NCBI RefSeq assembly: GCF_039535785.1
Contig: NZ_BAAAXV010000001.1
Coordinates: 2,604,001-2,668,000 of the forward strand
Reading direction: 5' to 3'
DNA: 64,000 bases
Source: Nonomuraea helvata
GTDB lineage: Bacteria; Actinomycetota; Actinomycetes; Streptosporangiales; Streptosporangiaceae
In this document: one piece after another, positions 6,890 through 14,933 of the stretch
Layout of the letters: the number at the start of each line of letters is the position of its first letter
Numbering within the stretch: position 1 is the stretch's first letter
Notes under the pieces: generated by a model
Seen by the model: only the letters and a program-made list of their open reading frames with translations
What the model was told of the DNA's origin: nothing
The model's database searches: none
Program-made: the position numbers and the translations under genes

Positions 6890-8272
6890 CGTGATCCGGG
6901 CCGGCTCCGAACGGCCGGCGAGGGGAGCCAGTCCTGGGGCCGCGGTCGCCATGCGGCGGCCCCAGGGCATGGCCAGCAAGAGGACGGGCAGCAGCACGAT
7001 CGACGCCCGCGACCAGTCCTGGTGCAGGTACCACCAGGTGTTGACGTCGAACTGGGTCATGTAGAGATAGCCGTATCCGGCCCAGATCGACACGCCCACG
7101 ATGGCCGGCCAGGCGAACCTGGTCGGCCTGGCGATCAGGAACGGCATGAACCACATCAGGTACTGGGCGCCCAGCCGCGGCGTCACCACCATGAAGATCA
7201 GCAGGATGGCGATGGTCATGTCGATCGGGTCGGCTCGCCGCCAGACGAGGATCGCCCCGATGACGCACGCGTAGATGAGGTTCGTGCCGAGGGAGGCCAG
7301 CGCCGGGATCAGCGCCCAGTCGCCGCCGGTGAACCACGGCGTCCAGCCCCACTCGCCGATGATCGGCCGGATGTCCCGGATCGTGTTGATGACCGCGGGG
7401 ATCTGGTCGAGGGACGTGCCCGCGAAGATCGGCAGCGTGACCAGGAAGAACAGCGGCAGGAGTCCGGTGGTGAACAGCGCCGCGACCCTGGAGCGCAGGT
7501 TGGGCAGGAGCAGGAGCATGCCGGGGATCAGCCAGATCGGCCAGCTCTTCGCGCACAGCGCGAGGCCCATCAGGACGCCGGCCAGGGCGCCCCGCTTGAG
7601 GTCGGCCCGGTCCTCAGGCCCCGGCAGCAGGGCGCGGTGCAGCATGCCGCCCCGGCCGATCACGCGCGGGATCGAGGAGCGCACGCCGTACGCGGCCACG
7701 CCCGCCCGCACCTTGGCGACCACGTCCGTCACGACGCCGGGACGCTCCAGCGGGCCGGAGCCGCGGGCGACCACGAACGCGGCCACGCCGAACACGAGCG
7801 CGACCGGCTCCACCTGGCCATGGATGCAGGCGATCATCACGGCGAGCGGGTTGAGCGCGTACTGCAGGGCCCGCAGCGACGCCTTGGGACCGCCGGCCAG
7901 CTTGGCCACCAGCGGGATCAGCACGATGTCGGCGACCACGGTGACCAGGCGCCCGGCGAACTCCCACGGGATGCCGAGCCACAGCAGGATGCCGTACACG
8001 TACGGGATGGTCGGCAGGAAGTGCCAGCCGCCCTCGCTGGCCAGCACCGGGTCCTGGCCGCGCAGCACGGCCTCTCCCGCGGGCTTGAAGCTCTCCATGA
8101 AGTCGACCGGCTGCCACGAGTCGATCGCCGACGTGTACATGATCAGCAGGCGGACGGCCACGCCTACGAGGACGGCGACAATGAGCGGTGGCCGCCAATC
8201 GCGCCATTGGGCGATGAGAGCGAGCACGACACCGGCGACGAGGACTATCCCCGTGAGAACTGCGTAATCCAT
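6878..8272 (-). CDS. Polytopic membrane glycosyltransferase (GT87/GT39-like)
   Basis: 464 residues from ATG 8272; the frame runs further upstream but that part is not protein-like. About ten hydrophobic helices are visible. The early luminal loop SAIDSWQPVDFMESFKPAG and the later WFMPFLIARPTRFAWP are typical of GT-C fold enzymes that use polyprenyl-phosphate sugars, such as the mannosyltransferases for actinobacterial lipoglycans. The donor and acceptor cannot be deduced. It ends inside the 3' end of erm (convergent) and starts 118 nt from the divergent NarG-like gene. Confidence 0.65.
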   Translation of the reverse strand: MDYAVLTGIVLVAGVVLALIAQWRDWRPPLIVAVLVGVAVRLLIMYTSAIDSWQPVDFMESFKPAGEAVLRGQDPVLASEGGWHFLPTIPYVYGILLWLGIPWEFAGRLVTVVADIVLIPLVAKLAGGPKASLRALQYALNPLAVMIACIHGQVEPVALVFGVAAFVVARGSGPLERPGVVTDVVAKVRAGVAAYGVRSSIPRVIGRGGMLHRALLPGPEDRADLKRGALAGVLMGLALCAKSWPIWLIPGMLLLLPNLRSRVAALFTTGLLPLFFLVTLPIFAGTSLDQIPAVINTIRDIRPIIGEWGWTPWFTGGDWALIPALASLGTNLIYACVIGAILVWRRADPIDMTIAILLIFMVVTPRLGAQYLMWFMPFLIARPTRFAWPAIVGVSIWAGYGYLYMTQFDVNTWWYLHQDWSRASIVLLPVLLLAMPWGRRMATAAPGLAPLAGRSEPARITSPA

Positions 8273-8390
8273 GGCGGCCTCTAGCCTGCCGTAACAGCGG
8301 CAGTGCTTGCCACCAGGGCTTCCAATTCTTATCCCCGACATGCCGATACGTATGGCGATAGAGGCTCACTGTCTGTGTTGAACTTTTTCC

Positions 8391-9962
8391 ATGGGGGGAT
8401 CGCAGGTCAACCAGGCACTGGTCAGGCTCTATTTCGAGGTGAGGGATGCGACGCGGGACCCGGTCGCCACCTGGGCGAAACTCACAGCGAATTCACAGCA
8501 ATATCGCGCGGCGCGGGGCGAGCGGCGGGTGCCGCTCGACGACGCCACGGTGGCCGAACTGGTGGCCGCGGCGATGATGCACACGGCCGCCCAGCACGGG
8601 GCGGACCGGGTGGCGGCGCTGGCCACCTCGCCGCTGGCGCGGCTGGTCGGCGGGCTCGGCGGCGCGGTGCTGACCGAGCACCCGTGCGCGCCCGAGCAGG
8701 TGCTGGGGCCGCGGTTCGCCGGCCCGGGCGCCGACGACTGGGCGCGGGCGGCGTACGTGCTGCAGTGGGGGGAGAACAACCGGCTGGTACGCACGCCGGA
8801 CACGCCCTGGGTGATCGCCGGGCGGTACAAGGGACAGAAGGTGGTCGCGGTGGGCACGCATCCCACGCGGCTGTCCGACGAGACGCTGGTCGTGCGCCCC
8901 GGCACGGACGGGGCGCTGGCGATGGCCATGGGGCACGTGCTGCTCAAGGAGTTCTACCTGGACAGGACGCCGTTCGCCGAGCACGCCATGGAACGCACCG
9001 ATCTGCCGTTCCTCGTGCGGCTGCGGGAGCGCGAGGAGGCGTACGTGCCGGGCGGGCTGCTGGGGAGCGGCTGTGACCGGCTGAGCGTGTACGGCGGCGA
9101 GGCGGTGGAGGTGCTGCTGCCGCGCTTCGACGACGGACCCGGCGTGCTGCGCCGCGGCGTGCCCGTGCTGCGGGAGGGCGAGGAGCTGGTGACGACCGTG
9201 TTCGACCTGCTGCTGGCCGTCTACGGCGTGTCGCGCCCCGGGCTGCCCGGCGTGTGGCCGTCCGGGTACGCCGACCGGGCCGAGCCGTACACGCCGGCCT
9301 GGCAGGAGGCGTGCACCGGGGTGGCCGCGTCGCGGACGCTGAAGATCGCGCGCGAGCTGGGCGTGACGGCGGAGAAGACGGGAGGGCGCTGCCTGATCGT
9401 GCCGGGGCGGCTGGAGACGCCGCACGCCGACACCGCCTACCGGGCGATGGTGGCGCTGCTGGTGCTCACCGGGTGCGGCGGCGGGTGGGCGCAGAAAAGC
9501 GGGGCGGGGATCCCGCTGGTGCCGTACCTGTGCCTGCACGCGTGCGGCGAGGACCTGTCGGACGTGGGCGCGCTGAGCTGGGCGCTGGCCGAGGGGCTGT
9601 TCGCGCGGAGGACGTCGCGCTCGGTGCTGCTGGAGGCGGTGCGCGACGGCTGGCCGATGGCGCCGCCGCCGCGCGTGCTGGCCCTGCCGCGGCCGATCTA
9701 CCCGCTGCCGCCCGACGTGGACCTGCTCATCGGGCCCGACGACCACTGCGACCTGTCGGCGCCGGAGGCGGAGCTGGTGGCGGACGCGGTCGAGAAGCTC
9801 TCCGGGCGCCGGCCCGCCGCCGAGACCGTCAGCGGTCCCGGCGGGGGGCGGATGCGGCTGCTGGTGGACCACGCCTGGATGCACGAGTACGGCGAGGCGC
9901 TGCCGACCTACCGGCCGCCGGGCCTCGGCGTCCCGCTCAAGCCCACGCAGCTCGTCCTGTGA
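8391..9962 (+). CDS. Reduced NarG-like protein (degenerate nitrate reductase alpha subunit)
   Basis: 523 residues; NarG is about 1,230. Several blocks align with NarG by eye: ARGERRVPLD near 42, WGENNRLVRTPDTPW, PGTDGALAMAMGH, TDLPFLVRLREREEAYVPG, IARELGVTAEKTGGR, YRAMVALLVLTGCGGGWAQ and the late DHAWMHEYGEALPTYRPP. The N-terminal [4Fe-4S] ligands are absent because the protein starts after them. The SFYDWY segment with the molybdenum-ligand Asp is replaced by AVLTEHPCAPEQ. The middle and the true C-terminus are deleted. It therefore cannot be a working nitrate reductase, yet the frame is intact and codon use looks normal. No narH, narJ or narI is nearby. The start has only a weak ribosome-binding site. 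It may be a repurposed paralogue. Confidence 0.7.
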   Translation: MGGSQVNQALVRLYFEVRDATRDPVATWAKLTANSQQYRAARGERRVPLDDATVAELVAAAMMHTAAQHGADRVAALATSPLARLVGGLGGAVLTEHPCAPEQVLGPRFAGPGADDWARAAYVLQWGENNRLVRTPDTPWVIAGRYKGQKVVAVGTHPTRLSDETLVVRPGTDGALAMAMGHVLLKEFYLDRTPFAEHAMERTDLPFLVRLREREEAYVPGGLLGSGCDRLSVYGGEAVEVLLPRFDDGPGVLRRGVPVLREGEELVTTVFDLLLAVYGVSRPGLPGVWPSGYADRAEPYTPAWQEACTGVAASRTLKIARELGVTAEKTGGRCLIVPGRLETPHADTAYRAMVALLVLTGCGGGWAQKSGAGIPLVPYLCLHACGEDLSDVGALSWALAEGLFARRTSRSVLLEAVRDGWPMAPPPRVLALPRPIYPLPPDVDLLIGPDDHCDLSAPEAELVADAVEKLSGRRPAAETVSGPGGGRMRLLVDHAWMHEYGEALPTYRPPGLGVPLKPTQLVL

Positions 9963-9965
9963 CCT

Positions 9966-9996
9966 GCGGCCCGCCCCCGGTGCGGACACGGGCCGC
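9966..9996. terminator. Bidirectional hairpin between convergent genes
   Basis: GCGGCCCG (9966-9973) pairs perfectly with CGGGCCGC (9989-9996) across a 15-nt loop. It lies in the 42-nt gap between the NarG-like gene and the chitinase on the other strand. There is no U-tract, as is common in actinomycetes. Confidence 0.5.
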
Positions 9997-10004
9997 CGAG
10001 CGGG

Positions 10005-11417
10005 TCAGAATCCGGCGGTGATCCTGGTGAACTCCCAGTCGGCCTGGGAGATGCCGCTGCAGTTGGAGACCACGCCGCCGCCGGGGCAGGGGCGGTCACG
10101 GTTGACGGCCCAGTAGGCGAGCCTGGTCAGGCCGTGCGACTTGGCCCAGTCGCGGATCTGCGTCCAGGTGGACGGGTTGGTCAGCTCCTGCTGGTCGGAC
10201 AGGCCGTTCATGCCCGAGATGCCCATGTGCGCGTACGCCTGGGCGTCGCTCCACCCGAAGGCGCTCTTGAGCGCGTTCTTCAGGCCCTCGGAGGCGTTGG
10301 CCGTGTCCTGGTACATGTTCGAGCCGCCGAAGTCGAACGGCATGATCGTGTAGTTGTCGATCGGCACGCCGAGCGCCTTGGACTGGTTGATGAGCCGCAC
10401 GCCGGGCGCGGTGGGGCCGGTCTTGGAGGTGCCGAAGGTGACGACGACCTTGACGTTCGGGTTGTTCTGCTTGACGATCTTGAGGCCGTTCAGGATGCGG
10501 TCCTGGACGGTGTAGTTCTCGAACTCGTCGCTGTTCTCGATGTCGAAGTCCACGACGGCCGGGCCGACGGCGTTGATGACCTGCTGCACCGCGCCCGCGA
10601 ACGCCTGCGGCGTCGAGCAGTTGGGGCCGAGCTTGTTGCCCGACCAGCCGCCGAAGGAGACCTGGACGCTGCCGCCCTTCGACTTGACCGTGTTGATGGC
10701 CTGCTGGTCGGCGCCGCCGGTCAGCGGCCGGTTGCCGTCCCAGGACGGGCTGCAGCCGCCGCCGGACAGGATGAACGCCATCGTGAACGACTTGACGCCG
10801 GTCGCGTCCATGACGGTGCCCGGGTTGGGCGGGTTGCCCCAGCCCATGTAGAGGTACGGGGCGCCGGCCATCTTGCCCCCTCCGCCGCTGGAGCAGCCGC
10901 TGGTGGTCGCGGTGGCGTCGCGGCCGGACGACTCACCAGCCGAGTTGTACGCCTTCACCGTGTACGTGTGCGTCGTGCACGTGCCGAGCCCCGAGATGGT
11001 CGCGCTGGTGCCGGTGACCTGGGCCCGCTGCGTCGAGCCCTCGTACACGCGGTAGCCGGTCACGGTGCCGGACGAGGAGCCCCAGCTCAGCGAGATGCTG
11101 GAGCTGGTCACGGACGTGCTGACCGCGCCGGGCTGGCCGGGGGCGCCGGGGTTGCCGCCGCCCGAGCCGGGCTTCCAGAGGGCCGGCACGTTGGGCGGCT
11201 CCCAGCCGGGCTGCGAAGTGTGGGCCTGGATGCAGACGTAGTCGACGCCGTTGTAGGTGACGACCTGGCCGATGGTGTACGCGGTCCACGGGGCCCAGGC
11301 GGCGGCCATCTGCTGTACGGCTCCGTACGCGGCGGGTGCGACGGCCGTGAATCCGGCGCCGGTCAGCGCGAGGGCCAGCCCGGCGAGTAATGCGAGGAAT
11401 TTGCTGCGAAATTTCAT
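10005..11417 (-). CDS. Secreted GH18 chitinase with CBM5/12 and FnIII domains
   Basis: 470 residues. Signal peptide (1-32, basic MKFRSKF then hydrophobic core, AYGA cleavage region); chitin-binding CBM5/12 (about 40-84, YTIGQVVTYNG and PGWEPPNVPALW); fibronectin type III (about 93-172); and a GH18 barrel (about 185-470). The catalytic signature reads VVDFDIE with the acid/base Glu at 294. The first Asp of the usual DxxDxDxE is not conserved, as in the ChiD/ChiC-like branch. The ATG overlaps the stop of the upstream chitinase (ATGA), so both are made together. Together with that enzyme it would degrade chitin of fungal walls or arthropods. Confidence 0.9.
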   Translation of the reverse strand: MKFRSKFLALLAGLALALTGAGFTAVAPAAYGAVQQMAAAWAPWTAYTIGQVVTYNGVDYVCIQAHTSQPGWEPPNVPALWKPGSGGGNPGAPGQPGAVSTSVTSSSISLSWGSSSGTVTGYRVYEGSTQRAQVTGTSATISGLGTCTTHTYTVKAYNSAGESSGRDATATTSGCSSGGGGKMAGAPYLYMGWGNPPNPGTVMDATGVKSFTMAFILSGGGCSPSWDGNRPLTGGADQQAINTVKSKGGSVQVSFGGWSGNKLGPNCSTPQAFAGAVQQVINAVGPAVVDFDIENSDEFENYTVQDRILNGLKIVKQNNPNVKVVVTFGTSKTGPTAPGVRLINQSKALGVPIDNYTIMPFDFGGSNMYQDTANASEGLKNALKSAFGWSDAQAYAHMGISGMNGLSDQQELTNPSTWTQIRDWAKSHGLTRLAYWAVNRDRPCPGGGVVSNCSGISQADWEFTRITAGF

Positions 11418-12988
11418 GGCATTCCCTGGAGGTGGGGCTTGACGGTCTTGGAGAAGGACCAGTTGGTGCTCGCGTCCCAGTTGATGGACCAGGTCATCGC
11501 GCCCCTGATGTCCGGGTAGGCGCGCGGTGGCACGAAGGTCCCGCAGCTGGTGCGCTTGGCCAGGCAGTCGAGCGCCTGGTTGACGAGGGAGGGCGAGACG
11601 ACGCCGCCGCCCGCGGCGCCCGGCCCGGCCGGCAGGCCCAGCGCCACCTGGTCGGGGCGCAGGCCGTTCTCGAGCTGGATGCAGGCGAGGGCGGTCATGA
11701 AGTTCACCGAGCCCTGGGTGTACGCCTGTGCCTGGTCGCAGCCGAGCATGGAGCCGGAGTTGTAGTACTGCGTGTGGACGACCGTGAGGATGTCCTTGAT
11801 GCTCAGGGCGAGCTTGAAGTACTCCATCCCGGTCGACTGCATGTCGATGGTCTGGGGCGCCATCGTGATGATCAGCCCGGAGCCGGCCTTGGCGCGCAGC
11901 GACCTGAGCGCCTGGGCCATGTAGGTGGCGTTGAGGCCGTTCTCCAGGTCGATGTCCACGCCGTCGAAGCCGTAGGCCCGCATCAGCGCGTACACGGAGT
12001 CGGCGAATCTCGTCGCGCCGGCCGCGTCGGCGACCTGCACCCGGCCGGCCTCGCCGCCGACGGACAGGATGACCTTCTTGCCCCGCTGGTGCAGGGCCTG
12101 CACGTCGGCCTTGAACTGGGCGTCGGTGTACCCGCCGACCGCCGCGGCCAGCCCGGGGTCGAGCGCGAAGGCGACCTCGCCCGCCGTGGCGGTGGCCTCG
12201 CCGAACGCGATCGCGACCAGGTCGTACTCGTCGGGCACGGCCGACAGCTTGAGCTCGGCGGCGGCGTTCGCGAAATTGTGCCAGTAGCCGGTGAGGATGT
12301 GCTTCGGCAGGCTGCCACCGCCGCCGGTGCAGCCGGTGGTGGTCGCGGTGGCGTCGCGCCCGGCCGACTCACCCACCGAGTTGTACGCCTTGACGGTGTA
12401 GGTGTGGCTCTCGCAGGAGCCGAGGCCGCCGATCGTGGCCGTGGTGCCCGTGACCGTGGCCTTGACAACGCTCCCCTCGTAGACGCGGTAACCGGTCACC
12501 GTCCCGGAGGACGCCCCCCACGTGAGGGTGATGGCGCTCGCGGTCGCGGTGGCCGAGACGGTGCCCGGCGCGCCGGGCGCCCCGGTCGAGGAGCCGCCGC
12601 ACGGGGCGCCGTTCAGCGTGCAGCCGGTGATGCCGGGGAAGTTGCCGGGGCTGCCGTTGAAGCCGAAGCTCGCGCTGGCCCCGGCCGCGAGCGGGGGCGC
12701 CCAGCTCGGGTTGGTGAAGGTGTAGTGCTGCCCGCTCCGCGACATGACCGCGTCCCACGCGGAGGGGATGGAGTAGCCGGCGGGGACGTCGAACTGGACG
12801 TTCCAGCCGGTCATGGCCGTGGTGGTGCCGTTGGTGACGGTGACCTTGCCCTCGAAGCCGGAGCCCCAGTCGGAGACCTTGACGAACGTCGCGGTGGCCC
12901 CGGATGCGAGGGGGGCGGCCTGGGCGGGGAGGGCGTACAGGCTGAGTGCGAGGGTGGAGAGGGCCAGGAGGATCGCGCGAGGTCTCAC
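11414..12988 (-). CDS. Secreted GH18 chitinase with CBM2 and FnIII domains
   Basis: 524 residues from GTG 12988, chosen because AAGGA lies just upstream and the protein then begins with a signal peptide (VRPRAILLALSTL, cleavage near PAQA-AP). Domains: CBM2-like (about 27-131, VSDWGSGFEGKVTVTN and GWNVQFDVPAGY), FnIII (140-220), and a GH18 barrel with the full catalytic motif DGVDIDLE at 342-349. The SVGGEAG segment is the second GH18 motif. It is the first gene of a two-chitinase operon. The FnIII module and its DNA are nearly identical to that of the downstream chitinase. Confidence 0.9.
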   Translation of the reverse strand: MRPRAILLALSTLALSLYALPAQAAPLASGATATFVKVSDWGSGFEGKVTVTNGTTTAMTGWNVQFDVPAGYSIPSAWDAVMSRSGQHYTFTNPSWAPPLAAGASASFGFNGSPGNFPGITGCTLNGAPCGGSSTGAPGAPGTVSATATASAITLTWGASSGTVTGYRVYEGSVVKATVTGTTATIGGLGSCESHTYTVKAYNSVGESAGRDATATTTGCTGGGGSLPKHILTGYWHNFANAAAELKLSAVPDEYDLVAIAFGEATATAGEVAFALDPGLAAAVGGYTDAQFKADVQALHQRGKKVILSVGGEAGRVQVADAAGATRFADSVYALMRAYGFDGVDIDLENGLNATYMAQALRSLRAKAGSGLIITMAPQTIDMQSTGMEYFKLALSIKDILTVVHTQYYNSGSMLGCDQAQAYTQGSVNFMTALACIQLENGLRPDQVALGLPAGPGAAGGGVVSPSLVNQALDCLAKRTSCGTFVPPRAYPDIRGAMTWSINWDASTNWSFSKTVKPHLQGMP

Positions 12989-13094
12989 GAGTTCTTCCTT
13001 CGGGGGTGAGGTGCCGTACGTCTTGCGCCGGGGGGTGAGAGCGCAAGCCGTACGGCACCGGCAAGGAGAGGCTGGCTCGGAACCGGTGAACTTA

Positions 13095-13109
13095 TAGGAA
13101 ACTTTCCTA
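13095..13109 (-). promoter_or_regulatory. Palindromic operator upstream of the chitinase operon
   Basis: TAGGAAA-C-TTTCCTA is a perfect 15-nt inverted repeat, 107 nt upstream of the GTG of the first chitinase in an AT-rich patch. Position and symmetry suggest a regulator-binding site. It is not the DasR-type (GGTCTAGACC-like) sequence known for Streptomyces chitinases. Confidence 0.5.
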
Positions 13110-13165
13110 AGTATTTGGCGCGATCGTAGCCTTGACACCGAAGGCTTACAAGACCCAAACATGAC

Positions 13166-13200
13166 TCCGCCGTACAAGACACAGGATCTTGTACGGCGGA
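13166..13200 (-). terminator. Strong hairpin terminator
   Basis: TCCGCCGTACAAGA (13166-13179) and TCTTGTACGGCGGA (13187-13200) form a perfect 14-bp stem with a 7-nt loop. It begins 14 nt after the stop of the interrupted gene remnant on the minus strand, so it is most likely the terminator of that lost gene. It also insulates the chitinase promoter. Confidence 0.75.
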
Positions 13201-13213
13201 GCGGCGGTGCGGT

Positions 13214-13375
13214 CTACGGTTGCTGGGTGATCCTGACGTCGTCCACGCCCGCCTCCACCAGGGAGGCCCCTGAGGCGTCAGCGGCGTCGACGAGGATGCG
13301 GACCGTCTGGCCCGCAGACGCTATCAGGCTGAAGGCTGCCAGCAGGTGGCTGTTCGACGCCTCACCCGGTCCTCC
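13214..13375 (-). pseudogene. 3' stump of an interrupted gene (secreted-protein C-terminus)
   Basis: An open frame with no start codon, about 53 codons long, ends in TAG at 13214. It reads ASNSHLLAAFSLIASAG, then QTVRILVDAADASG and SLVEAGVDDVRITQQP. The VEAGVDD(V/L)RI ending is typical of the C-terminal beta-sandwich of secreted actinobacterial peptidases and carbohydrate-active proteins. Upstream the frame hits a stop at the right end of the IS element, and I find no 5' part on the far side. The insertion therefore came with loss of the rest. Its own terminator remains. Confidence 0.7.
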
Positions 13376-13440
13376 TCAGGCGCTCGCCGCCTGACCCGAG
13401 AGTCAACTGTGCAGGACAGAAATCCTGGGCTTGCGCCTCA
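13376..13440 (-). ncRNA. Candidate omega RNA (reRNA) at the right end of tnpB
   Basis: In IS200/IS605 elements the TnpB guide RNA is made from the 3' end of tnpB and the right end. It terminates in a guide copied from the flanking DNA. Here the 7-bp hairpin at 13376-13394 lies just beyond the tnpB stop (13403). A guide would then be read from about 13375 downward, inside the gene stump. Position is by analogy only; no transcript evidence. Confidence 0.35.
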
Positions 13441-14674
13441 CGTTCCGGTCTGGCTGACCGACTCGGGACGCACTGATCCCACTTTCCACGGCGGGGTCGT
13501 TGGGCATGTTGACGAATACCCACGCCGTCCTGGCGCGTCTGGCGACGTTGAGGGCGGCGATATGGTCGGCGGGTCCAGCGAAGCCGCACGACCTGCAGAT
13601 GAAGGCGTCCCGGGTGGGACGGTTCTTACGCTCGGTATGCCCACACCAGGAGTTTGGGCAGGTTTGGGAGGTGTAGGCCGGGTCCACCTCCAGGTAGGGG
13701 ACGCCAACGCGGCGGGCCTTGTAGGCCAGGAAGGCGCCGAGCTGGTGGAACGGCCAAGTCGAGAGCGTGGCCCGCTGGGAAGGCCAAAGCCGTACCCGGT
13801 CGCGGATCCCCGCCAGTTCCTCAACGGCGATGCCGCGTCCGGTGCGTTGCGCATCGGTCACGATCTCTTTGGCTATCTGGTGATTGGTGTGCGTGGCATG
13901 CCGGGCCTCCTGCCGGGCCCGCCGCTTCAGCTTCCGCTTGGCGGACTTGGTGCCTCTGGCCTGCAACTCGGCCCGGATGCGGGCCATCCGCCGCCGGTAA
14001 TGCGACAACTTCTGCCCGCTGTAGTTGGTCCCGTCCGAGGTGGTGGCCAGGTTGACGATGCCCCGGTCCACCCCCAGCCACCCCTGCGGGGCGGCGTTCA
14101 TCGGCGCTTCGGGGATCTCGCAGGTGGCCGACAACAACCACGTCCCGTCCCGGAAGATCAGATCACTCTCGCCTCTGCGGTGCAGGGCGAGCATCTTGAA
14201 CTGCTCCGGTGATGCGGTGAAGGCGATGTTCTTCAGGCGGCCCCGGACCGTCCAGATGGACACGGTGCGGGCGTCGATCTGCCAGGACAGGCACCGGTCA
14301 TCGAACGGCTGAGCGGCTTGGGGACGGAAGGCGATCGGCTTGGACTCCGCCTTACGGCGGCGCTTGGAACGCGGGCCGCCCAGGCGCCCATTGCGGATCA
14401 GGCCGCGCAGGGCGGTGTAGGCGTCGGCGACCTTTTTGATGACGTGCTGGGCGGGCTGAGCCGACAGACCGGCCGCCTTCAATTCTCCGTACAGGTGCCT
14501 ACGCAGCCGGTAGTTGCCGAACACCCCCATCTCGTGGGCCAGGCGTGAGACCTGATTAGCGGCATGGTTGCACGCACGCAAGGTCGCCTCCAACGCCTCC
14601 GCCTGCTCAGGCGTTGGCAAAAGCTTCACGTGCACCACAAGCCTCACAGTCGAACACTTTATCGTGTGATGCAC
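13403..14674 (-). CDS. tnpB: TnpB RNA-guided nuclease (IS200/IS605 OrfB)
   Basis: 423 residues. The N-terminal helix-turn-helix region begins VVHVKLLPTPEQAEALE. The split RuvC nuclease has Asp203 (GVDRGIVNLATT), Glu285/286 (AVEELAGI) and Asp370 (PADHIAALN). A zinc finger lies between, with Cys339, Cys344, Cys360 and Cys363. All catalytic residues are present, so the protein looks active. TnpB cleaves DNA next to a short TAM using an omega RNA and helps the element persist; it is an ancestor of Cas12. The ATG at 14674 gives ten extra residues; GTG at 14647 (MRLVVHVKLLP) matches the family start better. Confidence 0.9.
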   Translation of the reverse strand: MHHTIKCSTVRLVVHVKLLPTPEQAEALEATLRACNHAANQVSRLAHEMGVFGNYRLRRHLYGELKAAGLSAQPAQHVIKKVADAYTALRGLIRNGRLGGPRSKRRRKAESKPIAFRPQAAQPFDDRCLSWQIDARTVSIWTVRGRLKNIAFTASPEQFKMLALHRRGESDLIFRDGTWLLSATCEIPEAPMNAAPQGWLGVDRGIVNLATTSDGTNYSGQKLSHYRRRMARIRAELQARGTKSAKRKLKRRARQEARHATHTNHQIAKEIVTDAQRTGRGIAVEELAGIRDRVRLWPSQRATLSTWPFHQLGAFLAYKARRVGVPYLEVDPAYTSQTCPNSWCGHTERKNRPTRDAFICRSCGFAGPADHIAALNVARRARTAWVFVNMPNDPAVESGISASRVGQPDRNVRRKPRISVLHS

Positions 14675-14691
14675 GTCACTGCAATGGAAAC

Positions 14692-14829
14692 GTCAAGGGC
14701 GTCTTAGCCCGGCTGCTACGCGAGGAGTTCTCTGGCCACGTCCGCACGTACCTGTGAGGCAGCCGCTTCTGGTCACCGCCCCACTTCGTCACCTCAAGCG
14801 GCGGCGCACCACTGTCGATCATCGACTGA
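14692..14829 (+). pseudogene. tnpA: tnpA (Y1 transposase) C-terminal remnant with in-frame stop
   Basis: Translating from 14692 gives VKGVLARLLREEFSGHVRTYL, then a stop at 14755-14757, then GSRFWSP..HFVTSSGGAPLSIID and a TGA at 14827. The pattern LKGVSxRxLRxEF...GxxFWSPxYFxxSxGGAPLSxV is diagnostic for IS200/IS605 Y1 TnpA. The codon lost is most likely the Trp before GS (TGG to TGA). The catalytic HUH and Tyr parts are missing. It is divergent from tnpB, as in IS605. The first quoted residues are split from the rest by the stop. Confidence 0.75.
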
Positions 14830-14874
14830 AGACCCGGCCTCGCCTAGGAAGGGCCCAAAGTTACGGACATGCAC

Positions 14875-14906
14875 CATCCCCCTGACAGGTCGCTGCCAGG
14901 GGGATG
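14875..14906. promoter_or_regulatory. Inverted repeat in front of the ABC exporter operon
   Basis: CATCCCCCTG (14875-14884) and CAGGGGGATG (14897-14906) form a perfect 10-bp stem with a 12-nt gap, 28 nt before the ATG. It could be an operator or an mRNA hairpin. No regulator gene is adjacent. Confidence 0.45.
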
Positions 14907-14933
14907 CCAGCGGGCCCGGACACCGTTGGGGAC

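Larger units (their letters stand above)
13376..14850. mobile_element. IS200/IS605-type element with intact tnpB and decayed tnpA
   Basis: The span runs from the right-end hairpin (TCAGGCG 13376-13382 with CGCCTGA 13388-13394) through tnpB on the minus strand to a divergent tnpA fragment on the plus strand. IS605-group elements have subterminal hairpins rather than terminal inverted repeats and make no target duplication, so the outer edges are approximate. The left end cannot be placed exactly. Because TnpA is broken, the element cannot move on its own. Confidence 0.6.

Noticed and set aside
8391..9962. A functional nitrate reductase.
   Set aside because: Fe-S ligands, the molybdenum Asp segment and about 700 residues are missing, and no narHJI genes accompany it.
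14700..14870. A short intact gene between tnpB and the ABC operon.
   Set aside because: The only meaningful frame is the tnpA C-terminus, which contains a stop codon.
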